Source of the DNA: Patescibacteria group bacterium
GTDB taxonomy: Bacteria; Patescibacteriota; Patescibacteriia; JAHIZJ01
DNA length: 64,000 nt
Direction of reading: 5' to 3'
Assembly: GCA_041661625.1 (NCBI GenBank)
Contig: JBAZUB010000003.1
Span: forward strand, 1-64,000
Made by a program: the position numbers and the translations under genes. Of the stretch, positions 49,685 to 58,431 are shown in pieces (position 1 is the first letter of the stretch; each line of letters begins with the position of its first letter). Under the pieces are notes generated by a model. That model was not told where the DNA came from and did not search any database. It saw only the letters and a list, made by a program, of their open reading frames with translations.

Positions 49685-51193
49685 ATGTCGATTGTAATAG
49701 ATTTTAGCAATTTTTCCTTTGCAGACGCGTTCGCACCGCTCGCTCTGTTCTGGAATTATTTTATTAATGGGGGCTGGATTGTCTTCGCGGCCGGTGTTTT
49801 GTTTTTACTGTGGGAAATCCACATGTATATAATTACCAACAAATATGCCGCGTCGGTAAAATACGTGCTATTAGCCATCGATGTGCCGCGCGATCTCAAG
49901 CCGAATCTCAAGGCGGTTGAGCATATATATTCCCAATTAATGGGTATTGCCTCAGCACCGAACTGGGTCGAGAAATATTTTGAAGGACGTTTTCAGTTGG
50001 CGATCAGTCTGGAACTAGTTAGCATCGGTGGGTATATCCAATTTATCATTCGGACGCCCAATCAGTACCGCGATCTGGTCGAAGCGGCAATTTATGCCCA
50101 GTATCCCACAGCCGAAATCACCGAAGTGGAAGATTATACGCTGGGTTACCCGACAAAATATCCGAATGATAAATATAATGTGTTTGGCTCCGGTATTGCC
50201 TTTACCAAGCCTAACGCCTACCCCATCCGAACTTATCTGGAATTCGAACATAGTTTATCGCAAGAATTGGCTGATCCAATGGCTTCGTTGCTGGAAGTAT
50301 TAAGCAAGCTTCGTTTGGGTGAACAGGTCTGGATCCAGATGGTCATCCGGCCGCCCCAGAGTACCAGCTGGATCGACGAAGGACAGAGCATTGTGAAGAA
50401 AATTATCGGCGAACCAAAGCCGGCTTACAAAGATCCGTTTGGTCCATTGAGCGTTTTAGCCAAGCATGCGTCTGAAGCCGTGACCGCCTCGTTGTTACCC
50501 GTTGGCGAACCGGAAAAAAAGAAAGAGGAAAAGAAGGATAAGAATAACATGATGCAGCTGACCGAGGGCGAAAAGAACGCCTATTCTTCTATCCAAACCA
50601 AGATGAGCAAGCTGGCTTTTGAAGTGAAATTTCGTTACGTATACTTATCCGAAAAAGAAGTTACCAACAAGAGCCTTGGTATCAGCGCGGTGTTCGGTGC
50701 CCTGCGCCAATTCGCGTCCGAAGATTTGAACGGATTCAAACCAGATAAGCGCACATTCGTGAAGTCAAACTTTGTGTTATTCAATAAGCCCAGAATGTCG
50801 GGACGGCAGACCAATCTGATGTCAAATTACAAGATGCGCATGGCGGGCAGTGGTATAATACTAAACACGGAAGAACTGGCTACCGTATTTCATTTCCCAA
50901 CTGAAACGGTCAAGGCGCCTATGTTGAAGAAGGCCGAATCAAAGCGCGGTGAGCCCCCGGCTGGATTACCGATACCGGAAATGGCCGCACCGTTGACGCC
51001 CGTTGGCCAGACACCTGGCTCTTACGCGCCAGCTCCGGCCAGCATTCCAGTGGTACCAACCGAACAAACCGCCGCACCATCGGATTTACCAGTCGCTCCA
51101 GCCGCCGCATCAAGCCAGCCCGCGGCCCAACCGCCCACTCAACCGCCGGCCAATAACGAACCAACAGCGCCATCAAATTTACCCTTTGCCTAA
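49685..51193 (+). CDS. Membrane protein partner of the TraG-like ATPase
   Basis: 502 residues. One or two helices near residues 15-55 (NGGWIVFAAGVLFLLWEIHM), then a large cytoplasmic domain (YSQLMGIASAPNWVEKYFEG, LRLGEQVWIQMVIRPP), a Lys/Glu-rich linker, a second folded part and a Pro/Ala-rich tail. Orthologues are typically beside the ATPase gene in Patescibacteria. It may anchor the ATPase at the membrane (inference). Three bp separate it from the next gene. Confidence 0.7.
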   Translation: MSIVIDFSNFSFADAFAPLALFWNYFINGGWIVFAAGVLFLLWEIHMYIITNKYAASVKYVLLAIDVPRDLKPNLKAVEHIYSQLMGIASAPNWVEKYFEGRFQLAISLELVSIGGYIQFIIRTPNQYRDLVEAAIYAQYPTAEITEVEDYTLGYPTKYPNDKYNVFGSGIAFTKPNAYPIRTYLEFEHSLSQELADPMASLLEVLSKLRLGEQVWIQMVIRPPQSTSWIDEGQSIVKKIIGEPKPAYKDPFGPLSVLAKHASEAVTASLLPVGEPEKKKEEKKDKNNMMQLTEGEKNAYSSIQTKMSKLAFEVKFRYVYLSEKEVTNKSLGISAVFGALRQFASEDLNGFKPDKRTFVKSNFVLFNKPRMSGRQTNLMSNYKMRMAGSGIILNTEELATVFHFPTETVKAPMLKKAESKRGEPPAGLPIPEMAAPLTPVGQTPGSYAPAPASIPVVPTEQTAAPSDLPVAPAAASSQPAAQPPTQPPANNEPTAPSNLPFA

Positions 51194-51196
51194 ACT

Positions 51197-53158
51197 ATGG
51201 CGAAACTAAACACGCTCGACCCGCAAAAAATTACACCTTTTGCCGAAACAAACTTTCGCAGCCAACAGCGGCGTTTTGGTATTAAATTGGATGATCGCCG
51301 CCGGCACATGTATGTTATTGGCAAAACCGGAATGGGCAAAAGCACTCTGCTGGAGAACATGATTATATCCGATATCCGTGAAGGCCACGGTCTGGCGGTG
51401 GTTGATCCGCACGGTGACCTGGTCGAAAAGATAATCGATTTTATTCCCTCGTGGCGGATTAATGATGTGGTTTATTTCAACCCGGCAGATATTGATTATC
51501 CCATCGCTTTTAACGCTTTGGAAGCAGTCGATACGACACATCGTCACCTGGTCGCTTCGGGTCTGGTCGGCGTATTCAAAAAAATATGGGCAGATTCTTG
51601 GGGCCCTCGTTTGGAATATGTATTGCGTAATACGATTCTGTCGTTGTTAGAATATCCAGGTTCGACAATCCTGGGCATTACCCGGCTGCTGGTGGACAAC
51701 AAATATCGTAAAAAGGTTGTATCGAAGATTAATGATCCGATTTTAATTTCTTTTTGGCAGGAAGAATACGGCGCCTACAGCCAGCAGTTCAAAGTTGACG
51801 CCATCTCTCCGATTCAGAACAAAGTGGGGCAGTTCTTGTCGAGTTCCATCATCCGCAACATCGTTGGACAGACCAAGAGTTCGATCGACATGCGCGATGT
51901 GATGGACAGCGGTAAAATATTATTAATGAATCTGGCCAAAGGGCGGATCGGCGAAGACAATTCCAAGCTATTGGGGGCCATGATGATCACAAAACTGCAG
52001 CTGGCCGCCATGAGCCGGGTAGACATTCCCGAAGAGGACCGGCAGGATTTTTTCCTGTATGTTGACGAGTTTCAGAATTTTGCCACGGAAAGTTTTGCCA
52101 ACATTCTATCCGAAGCTAGAAAATACCATCTTGATCTAATCATTGCTCATCAGTATATTGAACAGCTTGATGAAATTGTCCGCGCGGCCGTGTTTGGCAA
52201 CGTGGGTACGCTGGCTTGCTACCGGGTCGGCGCGGCCGATGCCGAGTTTTTGGAAAAAGAATTTGACCCTACGTTTACCCCGACGGATCTGGTGAATCTG
52301 GCCAAGTACGAAATGTATCTCAAGCTGATGATCAATGGTATGGCGTCAGAACCTTTTTCGGCGCGCGGTCTGCCGCCAATCCAAACTCAAGCCACCGACG
52401 GCCACCGAGATAAGATTATCCAGGTGTCGCGGGAACGCTATGCCACCCCCCGGTCCGTCGTCGAAGCCAAGATTATCAAATGGGCTGGTTTAGCTGGATC
52501 TGAGGGAGAAGGTGATCGAAGCGAAAATGATAGAAACAACATAGCTGATCGTCCACCGCGCCGCCCCGTGAATGATACCGATCGATCACCGCGCCGTTCG
52601 ATGAACGAGTCAAGTCGATCGGTGCGACAGCCAATGGTTGGGGCGAACCGATCGCCACATCAATCCAGGCCGGATTCGAGTTCATCCCAACAGCCGTCCG
52701 CCGCGCCAGTTGTTTCAACTAATCAATCAACACCATCGCCGTCAAGTCTGCGTATCAATTTAGCCGATGCGCTGATTAAACCGCCTGAACCCGAACAGTC
52801 CAAGACGGAAACAATACCGGAGCCGGAGTCAGCCATCAGCCTGCGTGAGGCCATGAAACAGCCGCCGGTGGCGTTCAAGAATCCACGGCGGGACAATCCC
52901 GGAGCACATCGTGCGGATCGCCAACGCGGCCAGCCGGGTAATAATCAGCGACCGCGTCCGCCAAAATCTAATCGATCCGATAGACAAAATTCATCCAATC
53001 AAGCTGCTCCAACCTCACCACAGCGTCCAGCTGAGGATCGTCGGCCATTGTCTCATCACCATACGATTCCGAATCGACCAGCCTCGTCCGCTCAGCCATC
53101 GCAGGTAGAGCCGTCCGATCGGCACAAACTTCAACCAGGGCAGGTAGTAAAACTTTAG
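51197..53158 (+). CDS. TraG/VirD4-like type IV coupling ATPase
   Basis: 653 residues. Walker A IGKTGMGKST (41-50), VVDPHGDLVEKI, Walker B region FFLYVDEFQNFATESF, and a later ARKYHLDLIIAHQY motif are as in coupling proteins of type IV secretion. No N-terminal membrane helices are present; membrane attachment could come from the preceding gene's product. The last 220 residues are disordered, rich in Arg, Pro, Ser and Gln, and may bind nucleic acid. In Patescibacteria such ATPases are linked to DNA transfer or surface processes; no relaxase is in the window. Confidence 0.85.
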   Translation: MAKLNTLDPQKITPFAETNFRSQQRRFGIKLDDRRRHMYVIGKTGMGKSTLLENMIISDIREGHGLAVVDPHGDLVEKIIDFIPSWRINDVVYFNPADIDYPIAFNALEAVDTTHRHLVASGLVGVFKKIWADSWGPRLEYVLRNTILSLLEYPGSTILGITRLLVDNKYRKKVVSKINDPILISFWQEEYGAYSQQFKVDAISPIQNKVGQFLSSSIIRNIVGQTKSSIDMRDVMDSGKILLMNLAKGRIGEDNSKLLGAMMITKLQLAAMSRVDIPEEDRQDFFLYVDEFQNFATESFANILSEARKYHLDLIIAHQYIEQLDEIVRAAVFGNVGTLACYRVGAADAEFLEKEFDPTFTPTDLVNLAKYEMYLKLMINGMASEPFSARGLPPIQTQATDGHRDKIIQVSRERYATPRSVVEAKIIKWAGLAGSEGEGDRSENDRNNIADRPPRRPVNDTDRSPRRSMNESSRSVRQPMVGANRSPHQSRPDSSSSQQPSAAPVVSTNQSTPSPSSLRINLADALIKPPEPEQSKTETIPEPESAISLREAMKQPPVAFKNPRRDNPGAHRADRQRGQPGNNQRPRPPKSNRSDRQNSSNQAAPTSPQRPAEDRRPLSHHHTIPNRPASSAQPSQVEPSDRHKLQPGQVVKL

Positions 53159-53165
53159 ATATGCT

Positions 53166-53723
53166 ATGAAAATAGTATTTGCATTTGTTATCACAATTTG
53201 TCTGATCTGGCCATTGGCTAGTCGGGCGGCTGAACCGGTCGAGGTGTATTATTTTTCTGACCCTCAATGCCAGTCTTGTGGTGATATGGAAAGCGCTTTG
53301 GCGCTCATGAAACAAAGTTATCCCGAAATGCGCATCGTGACGCTCAATGTAGCCAGTGGTAACGATACTGCCTTGATACTTCAGGATCTTTTCAGTTTGT
53401 ACCAATCACCCGAAAAAGAATTGCCAGCCGTGTTCGTGGGCACACGCGTGTTTACCGGTTTTGATGCCAGCGTGGCGGAGGGCGTCGCTCAAACGGTGGA
53501 TTCGTGCCGCCAGGCGGAATGCCTGTCGCCGAGCGCGGCTTTGCGAGCCTACTATGATCAAATAGCACAAGAACAAGCCAGCCAAGCTAGATTCCCAATT
53601 CTGCTATTTTGGGCCATATTTATAGTATTGTGGCCGATACTGGGCGGGGTAGCCATTGTTATTGTACTAAAAAAGTACCACAAAAATATTAAGACATTGC
53701 CTCCCACCATATTACCATTGTAG
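53166..53723 (+). CDS. Membrane-anchored thioredoxin-fold protein
   Basis: 185 residues. Signal peptide (about 1-21, ending ASRAA), YYFSDPQCQSCGDMESAL with a CQSC active site, and a C-terminal membrane helix (about 143-167, FPILLFWAIFIVLWPILGGV). A surface-side disulfide reductase or oxidase is likely. Partners may be the two DsbA-like proteins downstream. Confidence 0.8.
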   Translation: MKIVFAFVITICLIWPLASRAAEPVEVYYFSDPQCQSCGDMESALALMKQSYPEMRIVTLNVASGNDTALILQDLFSLYQSPEKELPAVFVGTRVFTGFDASVAEGVAQTVDSCRQAECLSPSAALRAYYDQIAQEQASQARFPILLFWAIFIVLWPILGGVAIVIVLKKYHKNIKTLPPTILPL

Positions 53724-53772
53724 AGATGTTGTCCGTTCGACCGTAATGCCGCCGCCATAATTCGTACCTGGT

Positions 53773-53801
53773 TTGACAGTGAGAGCCAGTTCCTTTATTA
53801 T
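53773..53801 (+). promoter_or_regulatory. Promoter of the first DsbA-like gene
   Basis: TTGACA (53773-53778), 17 bp, TATTAT (53796-53801). Confidence 0.8.
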
Positions 53802-53822
53802 TAAAAAGTATCAGGCCGATAT

Positions 53823-54653
53823 ATGTTAATTAATAGAAATTCAGAAATGCACAATTACGAAGAGGGTAATGGTCCGTCGACCCCATATCAACCGGACTCA
53901 AAGAATGTATTAGCCAGCCTATCGCCCAAGACCAGTTTTTTGGTTGGGTTAGTGGGCGGCATCATGATGCTGTCAACCATCGGGTTCGCGATTATGCTGA
54001 CTTCATACCTCAACGGCAGCCTGGTCAGCAGCGGATCAAAAGTAGCCGGTGCTACCACTAATAACAATGCCAACGTGGCAGTGGCGAATAATAATGCTGC
54101 AGCCGGCGATACGGCGCCAACACATGTCGATATTGCGGTAACCGATACCGATCATGTTCGCGGTAAGGAAGATGCCAAAGTTACAATTGTGGAATATTCT
54201 GATATCCAATGCCCATACTGCAGCACTTTCCACACCACCATGAAGCAAGTCGTGGACAAATATCCCAATGATGTCCGTTGGGTATTCCGCCACTTTCCGC
54301 TTGATTCCATCCACCCAAATGCCCGTCCAGCTGCGATTGCGTCGGAATGTGTCGCTGTGCAAAAAGGCAATGATGGCTTCTGGAAATTCGTCGATGCCAT
54401 GTACGGCAATCAGAGCGGCCTGGGCAACGACTTTTATGAATCGACTGCCAAGACGATTGGAGTCGATATGACCAAGTTTAAAGATTGCGTCAGCAATAAA
54501 ACAACGTCCAGTACCGTCGATAGCATGTATCAGGGCGGTATCAATATCGGCGTCCAGGGCACGCCTGGTAGTTATATCAACGGCGATGCTTTGGGTGGCG
54601 CGGTACCGTTTACCCAGCTCGATTCACAGATTCAGACTGCGCTCGCACAATAA
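53823..54653 (+). CDS. DsbA-family thiol oxidoreductase, membrane-anchored
   Basis: 276 residues. Membrane helix at about residues 40-64, an Asn/Ala-rich linker, then a DsbA/thioredoxin_4 domain with YSDIQCPYCSTFH (CPYC active site), WVFRHFPLDSIHPNA and the cis-Pro motif GVQGTPGSYING. It should form or shuffle disulfides outside the membrane. ATG 53823 is used; ATG 53847 (MHNYEEG) is an equally plausible start. Confidence 0.88.
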   Translation: MLINRNSEMHNYEEGNGPSTPYQPDSKNVLASLSPKTSFLVGLVGGIMMLSTIGFAIMLTSYLNGSLVSSGSKVAGATTNNNANVAVANNNAAAGDTAPTHVDIAVTDTDHVRGKEDAKVTIVEYSDIQCPYCSTFHTTMKQVVDKYPNDVRWVFRHFPLDSIHPNARPAAIASECVAVQKGNDGFWKFVDAMYGNQSGLGNDFYESTAKTIGVDMTKFKDCVSNKTTSSTVDSMYQGGINIGVQGTPGSYINGDALGGAVPFTQLDSQIQTALAQ

Positions 54654-54668
54654 TGAACCCCACCAGGG

Positions 54669-54697
54669 TGTCCCGGCAAATGTCGGGGCACCTTTTG
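54669..54697 (+). terminator. Terminator of the first DsbA-like gene
   Basis: GTGTCCCG pairs with CGGGGCAC (one T-G pair) followed by CTTTT. Confidence 0.75.
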
Positions 54698-54719
54698 GCT
54701 TAAGAAGTGCGGAAAATAA

Positions 54720-55490
54720 ATGAACACAACCGCTAACGAACCGCCAAAGACACACCGCCAAGGACGTCATTTCTGGCGCAATGCTATCATTATCGTGATT
54801 ATAGTGCTGACGCTGGCTTATGGCTGGGCGGTATTATTTTTATTTCGACATCTGAATAACGCCAGCTCGCGAAACGACAATACGACCATCTATGACTACT
54901 CCAGAAACGGGGCGAGCTATTCGGTTGAGGCGGCCGATCGTCCATCGCTCGGTGACACATCGGCGGATATGGTGATTGTGGAATTTGCCAGGTATCAATG
55001 CGAAACATGCCAGACCAAGTCGGAGATGATTCGACAGGCAGTATCTTTGTATGATGGTCGTATTCGCTATATCGTCAGAGACTATCCGGCTCAGGACGAT
55101 GAATGGTCGGGACGTTTATCGGAGGCTGCCGCCTGCGCTGGCGACCAGGGCAAGTTCTGGATCATGCACGATCGGATGATGGGTACGCCCAGTATTCCCG
55201 ATCAAACAAAATTAAACGGCATTGCCGTAGGAGCCGGTTTGGAGATGGCACAGTTTGATAGTTGTTTCAGCGGACGTAAGTATCAGGATCAGATAAGGCA
55301 GGATTTAGCCGACGCCCAAACTTTTGGCGTCACTACGGCTCCGACCATGATAATCAATGGGCGCATCTTATCGCACCCAGTCACCGAGGAGATCTTCTAT
55401 AACATTATTGATTCGATATATCCCAGTCTGACAACGCTCCACCAAAATATCAATCAGACCGAAGAGGAGAATCCCGTAAGTTCCACTTAA
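54720..55490 (+). CDS. Second DsbA-family thiol oxidoreductase
   Basis: 256 residues. Membrane helix about 21-43, DsbA domain with FARYQCETCQTKSEMI (CETC active site instead of CPYC), YIVRDYPAQDDEW and the cis-Pro motif GVTTAPTMIINGR. Paralogue of the upstream gene; the different dipeptide suggests a different redox potential. Confidence 0.87.
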   Translation: MNTTANEPPKTHRQGRHFWRNAIIIVIIVLTLAYGWAVLFLFRHLNNASSRNDNTTIYDYSRNGASYSVEAADRPSLGDTSADMVIVEFARYQCETCQTKSEMIRQAVSLYDGRIRYIVRDYPAQDDEWSGRLSEAAACAGDQGKFWIMHDRMMGTPSIPDQTKLNGIAVGAGLEMAQFDSCFSGRKYQDQIRQDLADAQTFGVTTAPTMIINGRILSHPVTEEIFYNIIDSIYPSLTTLHQNINQTEEENPVSST

Positions 55491-55510
55491 ATTAGTGTAA
55501 TCCAGTTAGA

Positions 55511-55530
55511 TTATCCACTGCTTATCCACC
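55511..55530 (+). promoter_or_regulatory. Two tandem DnaA-box-like sequences
   Basis: TTATCCACT (55511-55519) and TTATCCACC (55522-55530) each match the TTATNCACA box except at the last base, spaced 2 bp. No dnaA, dnaN or AT-rich unwinding region is near, so this is not evidence of an origin. It could be a DnaA-regulated promoter for the next gene. Confidence 0.35.
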
Positions 55531-55598
55531 CAATCGGTGGCTTTGTTCACATATTGTCAACTTGTCTGAATAAAATGGGGGTGTAGCATTGTATTACT

Positions 55599-55775
55599 AT
55601 GAAAATCAAAGTCAGCCAGCCGCCCACGGTCTCGAAAATCCGCCTGATTCCACAGGCACGGTTTAGCTGTCCGCGCTGCTGGACAGTCAGCCGTGTACCC
55701 GGGCGATGCGCCTGCGGATCTGATTTAGCCAAAGAAAGGTATCGCATCAAGCTGCAGTATGAAACTCAGGCGTAG
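55599..55775 (+). CDS. 58-residue zinc-ribbon protein
   Basis: Short frame starting MKIKVSQPPTVSKIRLI with CPRC at about residues 24-27 and CAC at 37-39, a plausible four-cysteine-type zinc site (four Cys in CPRC and CAC). Ends YETQA. A weak promoter (TTGTCT, 16 bp, TGTAGCAT) ends 10 bp upstream. No family recognised; conservation of the cysteines argues it is real. Confidence 0.5.
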   Translation: MKIKVSQPPTVSKIRLIPQARFSCPRCWTVSRVPGRCACGSDLAKERYRIKLQYETQA

Positions 55776-55797
55776 ATAAATCGGTTGCCGTCATATT

Positions 55798-55825
55798 TTG
55801 TGGATACGGGAAGTTGGGGTATACT
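55798..55825 (+). promoter_or_regulatory. Promoter of lgt, likely leaderless
   Basis: TTGTGG (55798-55803), 16 bp, TATACT (55820-55825). The ATG at 55832 begins 7 bp after the -10. Confidence 0.6.
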
Positions 55826-55831
55826 GGGTAT

Positions 55832-56593
55832 ATGCTGCCGTATTTCCAATTAACGGATATTCACATCGGAACCTGGGTGATCCGTACCTGGGGAATTTTT
55901 GTTTCGCTGGCTTTTGTAATTGGATTGTGGCAGGCGCTGAGAGAAGCCAAACGGCGCCAACTAGCGACCGAACCGGTAATTGATGTGACCATCTGGATTA
56001 TGATCGCGGCCATGGCCGGCGGACGGGTGTTTTATATAATGAATGAGTGGCCTTGGTATCGTAATGACATAGTGTCTTGGTTCAAAATCTGGGATGGTGG
56101 ATTAGCGATGTACGGTGGATTGATCGGAGGTGTCATAGCCGCCGGTTTATATTTTTGGTACCGACACCTGCCGAAGGCGGCCTATTTTGACGTGTTGGCT
56201 TATGTTATGCCACTGGCGATCGCGGTGGGCCGAGTGGGATGTTTTTTGATTCATGATCATTTAGGCCGCGCCACCACCTTCATCTTGGGCGTAAAAATAC
56301 CCGATGGTACCGTCCGGCACGATCTGGCGCTCTACGAAATACTTTTTGGGATGGTACTATTTATATTCTTTCACTGGTGGCGCCGAAAAAATATCCCAGC
56401 CGGGTTGATGACAGTAGTATTTATTATCGTGTATGGCTTCTTTAGGTTTGGGTTTGACTTCCTGCGCGCTACCGATCTCCCGATGGCTGATCCAACGATT
56501 TGGCCGGGAATCCATCCAAGCCAATACGCCGCCGGGCTGAGTGTTTTGATTGCCGCTGTGTGGCTATTGATAAATCATCCAAAACATAACTGA
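55832..56593 (+). CDS. lgt: Prolipoprotein diacylglyceryl transferase
   Basis: 253 residues, about seven membrane helices. IRTWGIFVSLAFVIG, GGLAMYGGLIGG, the signature-like AVGRVGCFLIHDHLG and the C-terminal RFGFDFLRATD match Lgt, which attaches diacylglycerol to the lipobox cysteine. The signature is diverged (usually GRxGNFxNxE). ATG 55832 chosen from the promoter. Confidence 0.9.
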   Translation: MLPYFQLTDIHIGTWVIRTWGIFVSLAFVIGLWQALREAKRRQLATEPVIDVTIWIMIAAMAGGRVFYIMNEWPWYRNDIVSWFKIWDGGLAMYGGLIGGVIAAGLYFWYRHLPKAAYFDVLAYVMPLAIAVGRVGCFLIHDHLGRATTFILGVKIPDGTVRHDLALYEILFGMVLFIFFHWWRRKNIPAGLMTVVFIIVYGFFRFGFDFLRATDLPMADPTIWPGIHPSQYAAGLSVLIAAVWLLINHPKHN

Positions 56594-56662
56594 GCAAAAA
56601 TTTAGCAAGTTGTCAGACGTGGTGTATCCAACGCCAACGTCTTTTGTGATTGGCCGCACTAT

Positions 56663-56691
56663 TGACAAAAACAAAATATTGTTGTAGTATG
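56663..56691 (+). promoter_or_regulatory. Promoter of the SPFH operon
   Basis: TTGACA (56663-56668), 17 bp, TAGTAT (56686-56691). A leader of about 130 nt follows, with GCGGG/CCCGC hairpin at about 56793-56812 just before the ribosome site. Confidence 0.8.
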
Positions 56692-56829
56692 TTCTATTCG
56701 TACATTGCCAAACATGGTTAGTAAATGCGGGGCATTTTGGCTTCGTTGCCATAATATACGGAAGCACGGATTTCAATCAAACGGGTCTCAAGCCGCGGGT
56801 ATTTGTCCCGCAGAATAAGGAGCACAGTC

Positions 56830-58431
56830 ATGTCCGGAATCAGTTGGATCGTTTGGGTAGTCGCATTCGCGGCTCTGGCGTTCTTTGCCGGTCTGGCCGG
56901 GTTGGCGTGGAATTCGCGCCGGCGGCGCAGGGTTCGTGTGCCAAGCACGCCGGGCACACCGGTCGCGGCAAATGTTCCCGTCCAGAGCAACCGACTTGTC
57001 CGGTTGTGGTATCGGTTTTGGTACTGGCTGTTCCCGCCGATCAACCCCGAGGACATCGGGGAACCGGTCAGTCCATACCGGACACTCAAGTTCTTCGCTG
57101 GGTTGGTAATCGTTGGCCTAGTACTGGCGGCGGCCAATCTGGCGCTAACCCACCAATTCTGGCTGTCGCTAGCCTTCTGGCCAGTCTCGGTGGTCTTGAT
57201 GATTGTCCTGGCTATGATGTATGGCGTGATGGTGAGTCTGAACGAAGGCGAGGGTGTAGATATTGACCGGTGGGGTGGATTTCATCATTCGCTCTTCCAA
57301 TATCGTGGTCACGTGGTTCTAGATCGCAAGATGATGGAGCTGCTAAACACAACCCTACAAACGCGTTACCTGGTTGGTAGCTTCGTGCAAGTTGCCACAA
57401 TATCAGCGCGACTGAGGGAGGGCGGGACAAATCCGAACCCAGCTGTACTGGGAAAATTCATGAGCTATGCCCGTGCTCAAGAACGCTGGAACAAGCCGTT
57501 TGGTGGTCTGAGGGTGGTGGGCTGGCCGTGGGTAGATCGGATTCATACGATCGTTTTCCCCTCGGAAGAAATCGTTGAGGAGGTAGTGGATGGCGAGAAG
57601 CGATACGTTAGACGTAAAGTAACTCGAACGAGTACCAGGTTGCTGCTGACTGACATTCCCAAGCGTCTTCTCCTGGAGGGAATGGAGACAGCGGCGATAA
57701 CCAGCCAATCGGATGGCGACTCAAGTGGCTACGGTTTTCCGGTTGACTTGCTGGTTGAGCCATACGTCAGGGTGTCGCACATGTATCTGGCTGTGTACAG
57801 GACACCGGAGGGCTGGGCGCGTATTTTGACGAGCTTGCTTCATCCTGTGGCGCTCGGAGTAGTGAGAGGGATTGAAGCCGGCAAGGTGTCGAAGCGACTG
57901 TCTGAAATAAGCCAGAGCGTGATCGAGTCGCTTCGAACAGAAACAAGCGATCCCACTATCGGCGCTGAATCACTCAGTAGCCGCTACGGACTGGATTTGA
58001 TCCGGTTCCTGGTTCAGGATACGCAGATGTCCCAGCTGGAGGACGACGAACTTCTGCAACTTCCGACAACCAGCCATCTGAAAGGTCGTGCCCGGGAGAT
58101 CGAATCCGTGTACGATGCCAATGTCATCAGAAATGTACGAACCGCCGAAGCCGATGGCGTCAAGCTCATGGTCGAAGCGGCTAGCGGCGATCCGGAAACG
58201 GCGCGTCTGGCGATCAAGGCCAGAGCGGCCACGGAAACCAAGGGTACGGTCATCCTCACCCTGGGCGGTGACGATAAGGCGGCGATCGATCCTGGTCAAC
58301 AGGTACTGATCGAGCGGTTTGATCGTCTCGCCGAGGCGATAAGGGGACAGAAGGGCAAGAAGAAAGGCGCTGGCGGTGCGGACAGCGATGTGCCCGACAC
58401 CAGCGACGAAGATGAGGAGGTCAAGAAATGA
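56830..58431 (+). CDS. SPFH/Band 7 domain membrane protein
   Basis: 533 residues. AAGGAG sits before ATG 56830. N-terminal helix (about 5-25), an Arg-rich patch, and two more helices near residues 80-130. The Band 7-like region begins about residue 210 (GGLRVVGWPWVDRIHTIVFP) and continues with LLTDIPKR and VDLLVEPYVRV. A long helical part with alanine/glutamate repeats and an acidic C-terminus (SDVPDTSDEDEEVKK) follow. SPFH proteins form large membrane rings and scaffold microdomains. The 4-bp overlap with the next gene implies coupling. GC-richer than its neighbours. Confidence 0.8.
   Translation: MSGISWIVWVVAFAALAFFAGLAGLAWNSRRRRRVRVPSTPGTPVAANVPVQSNRLVRLWYRFWYWLFPPINPEDIGEPVSPYRTLKFFAGLVIVGLVLAAANLALTHQFWLSLAFWPVSVVLMIVLAMMYGVMVSLNEGEGVDIDRWGGFHHSLFQYRGHVVLDRKMMELLNTTLQTRYLVGSFVQVATISARLREGGTNPNPAVLGKFMSYARAQERWNKPFGGLRVVGWPWVDRIHTIVFPSEEIVEEVVDGEKRYVRRKVTRTSTRLLLTDIPKRLLLEGMETAAITSQSDGDSSGYGFPVDLLVEPYVRVSHMYLAVYRTPEGWARILTSLLHPVALGVVRGIEAGKVSKRLSEISQSVIESLRTETSDPTIGAESLSSRYGLDLIRFLVQDTQMSQLEDDELLQLPTTSHLKGRAREIESVYDANVIRNVRTAEADGVKLMVEAASGDPETARLAIKARAATETKGTVILTLGGDDKAAIDPGQQVLIERFDRLAEAIRGQKGKKKGAGGADSDVPDTSDEDEEVKK

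Noticed and set aside
55501..55560. Replication origin
   Set aside because: Only two imperfect DnaA boxes, and no dnaA, dnaN or unwinding element. The single TTATGCACA near 25992 is also isolated.
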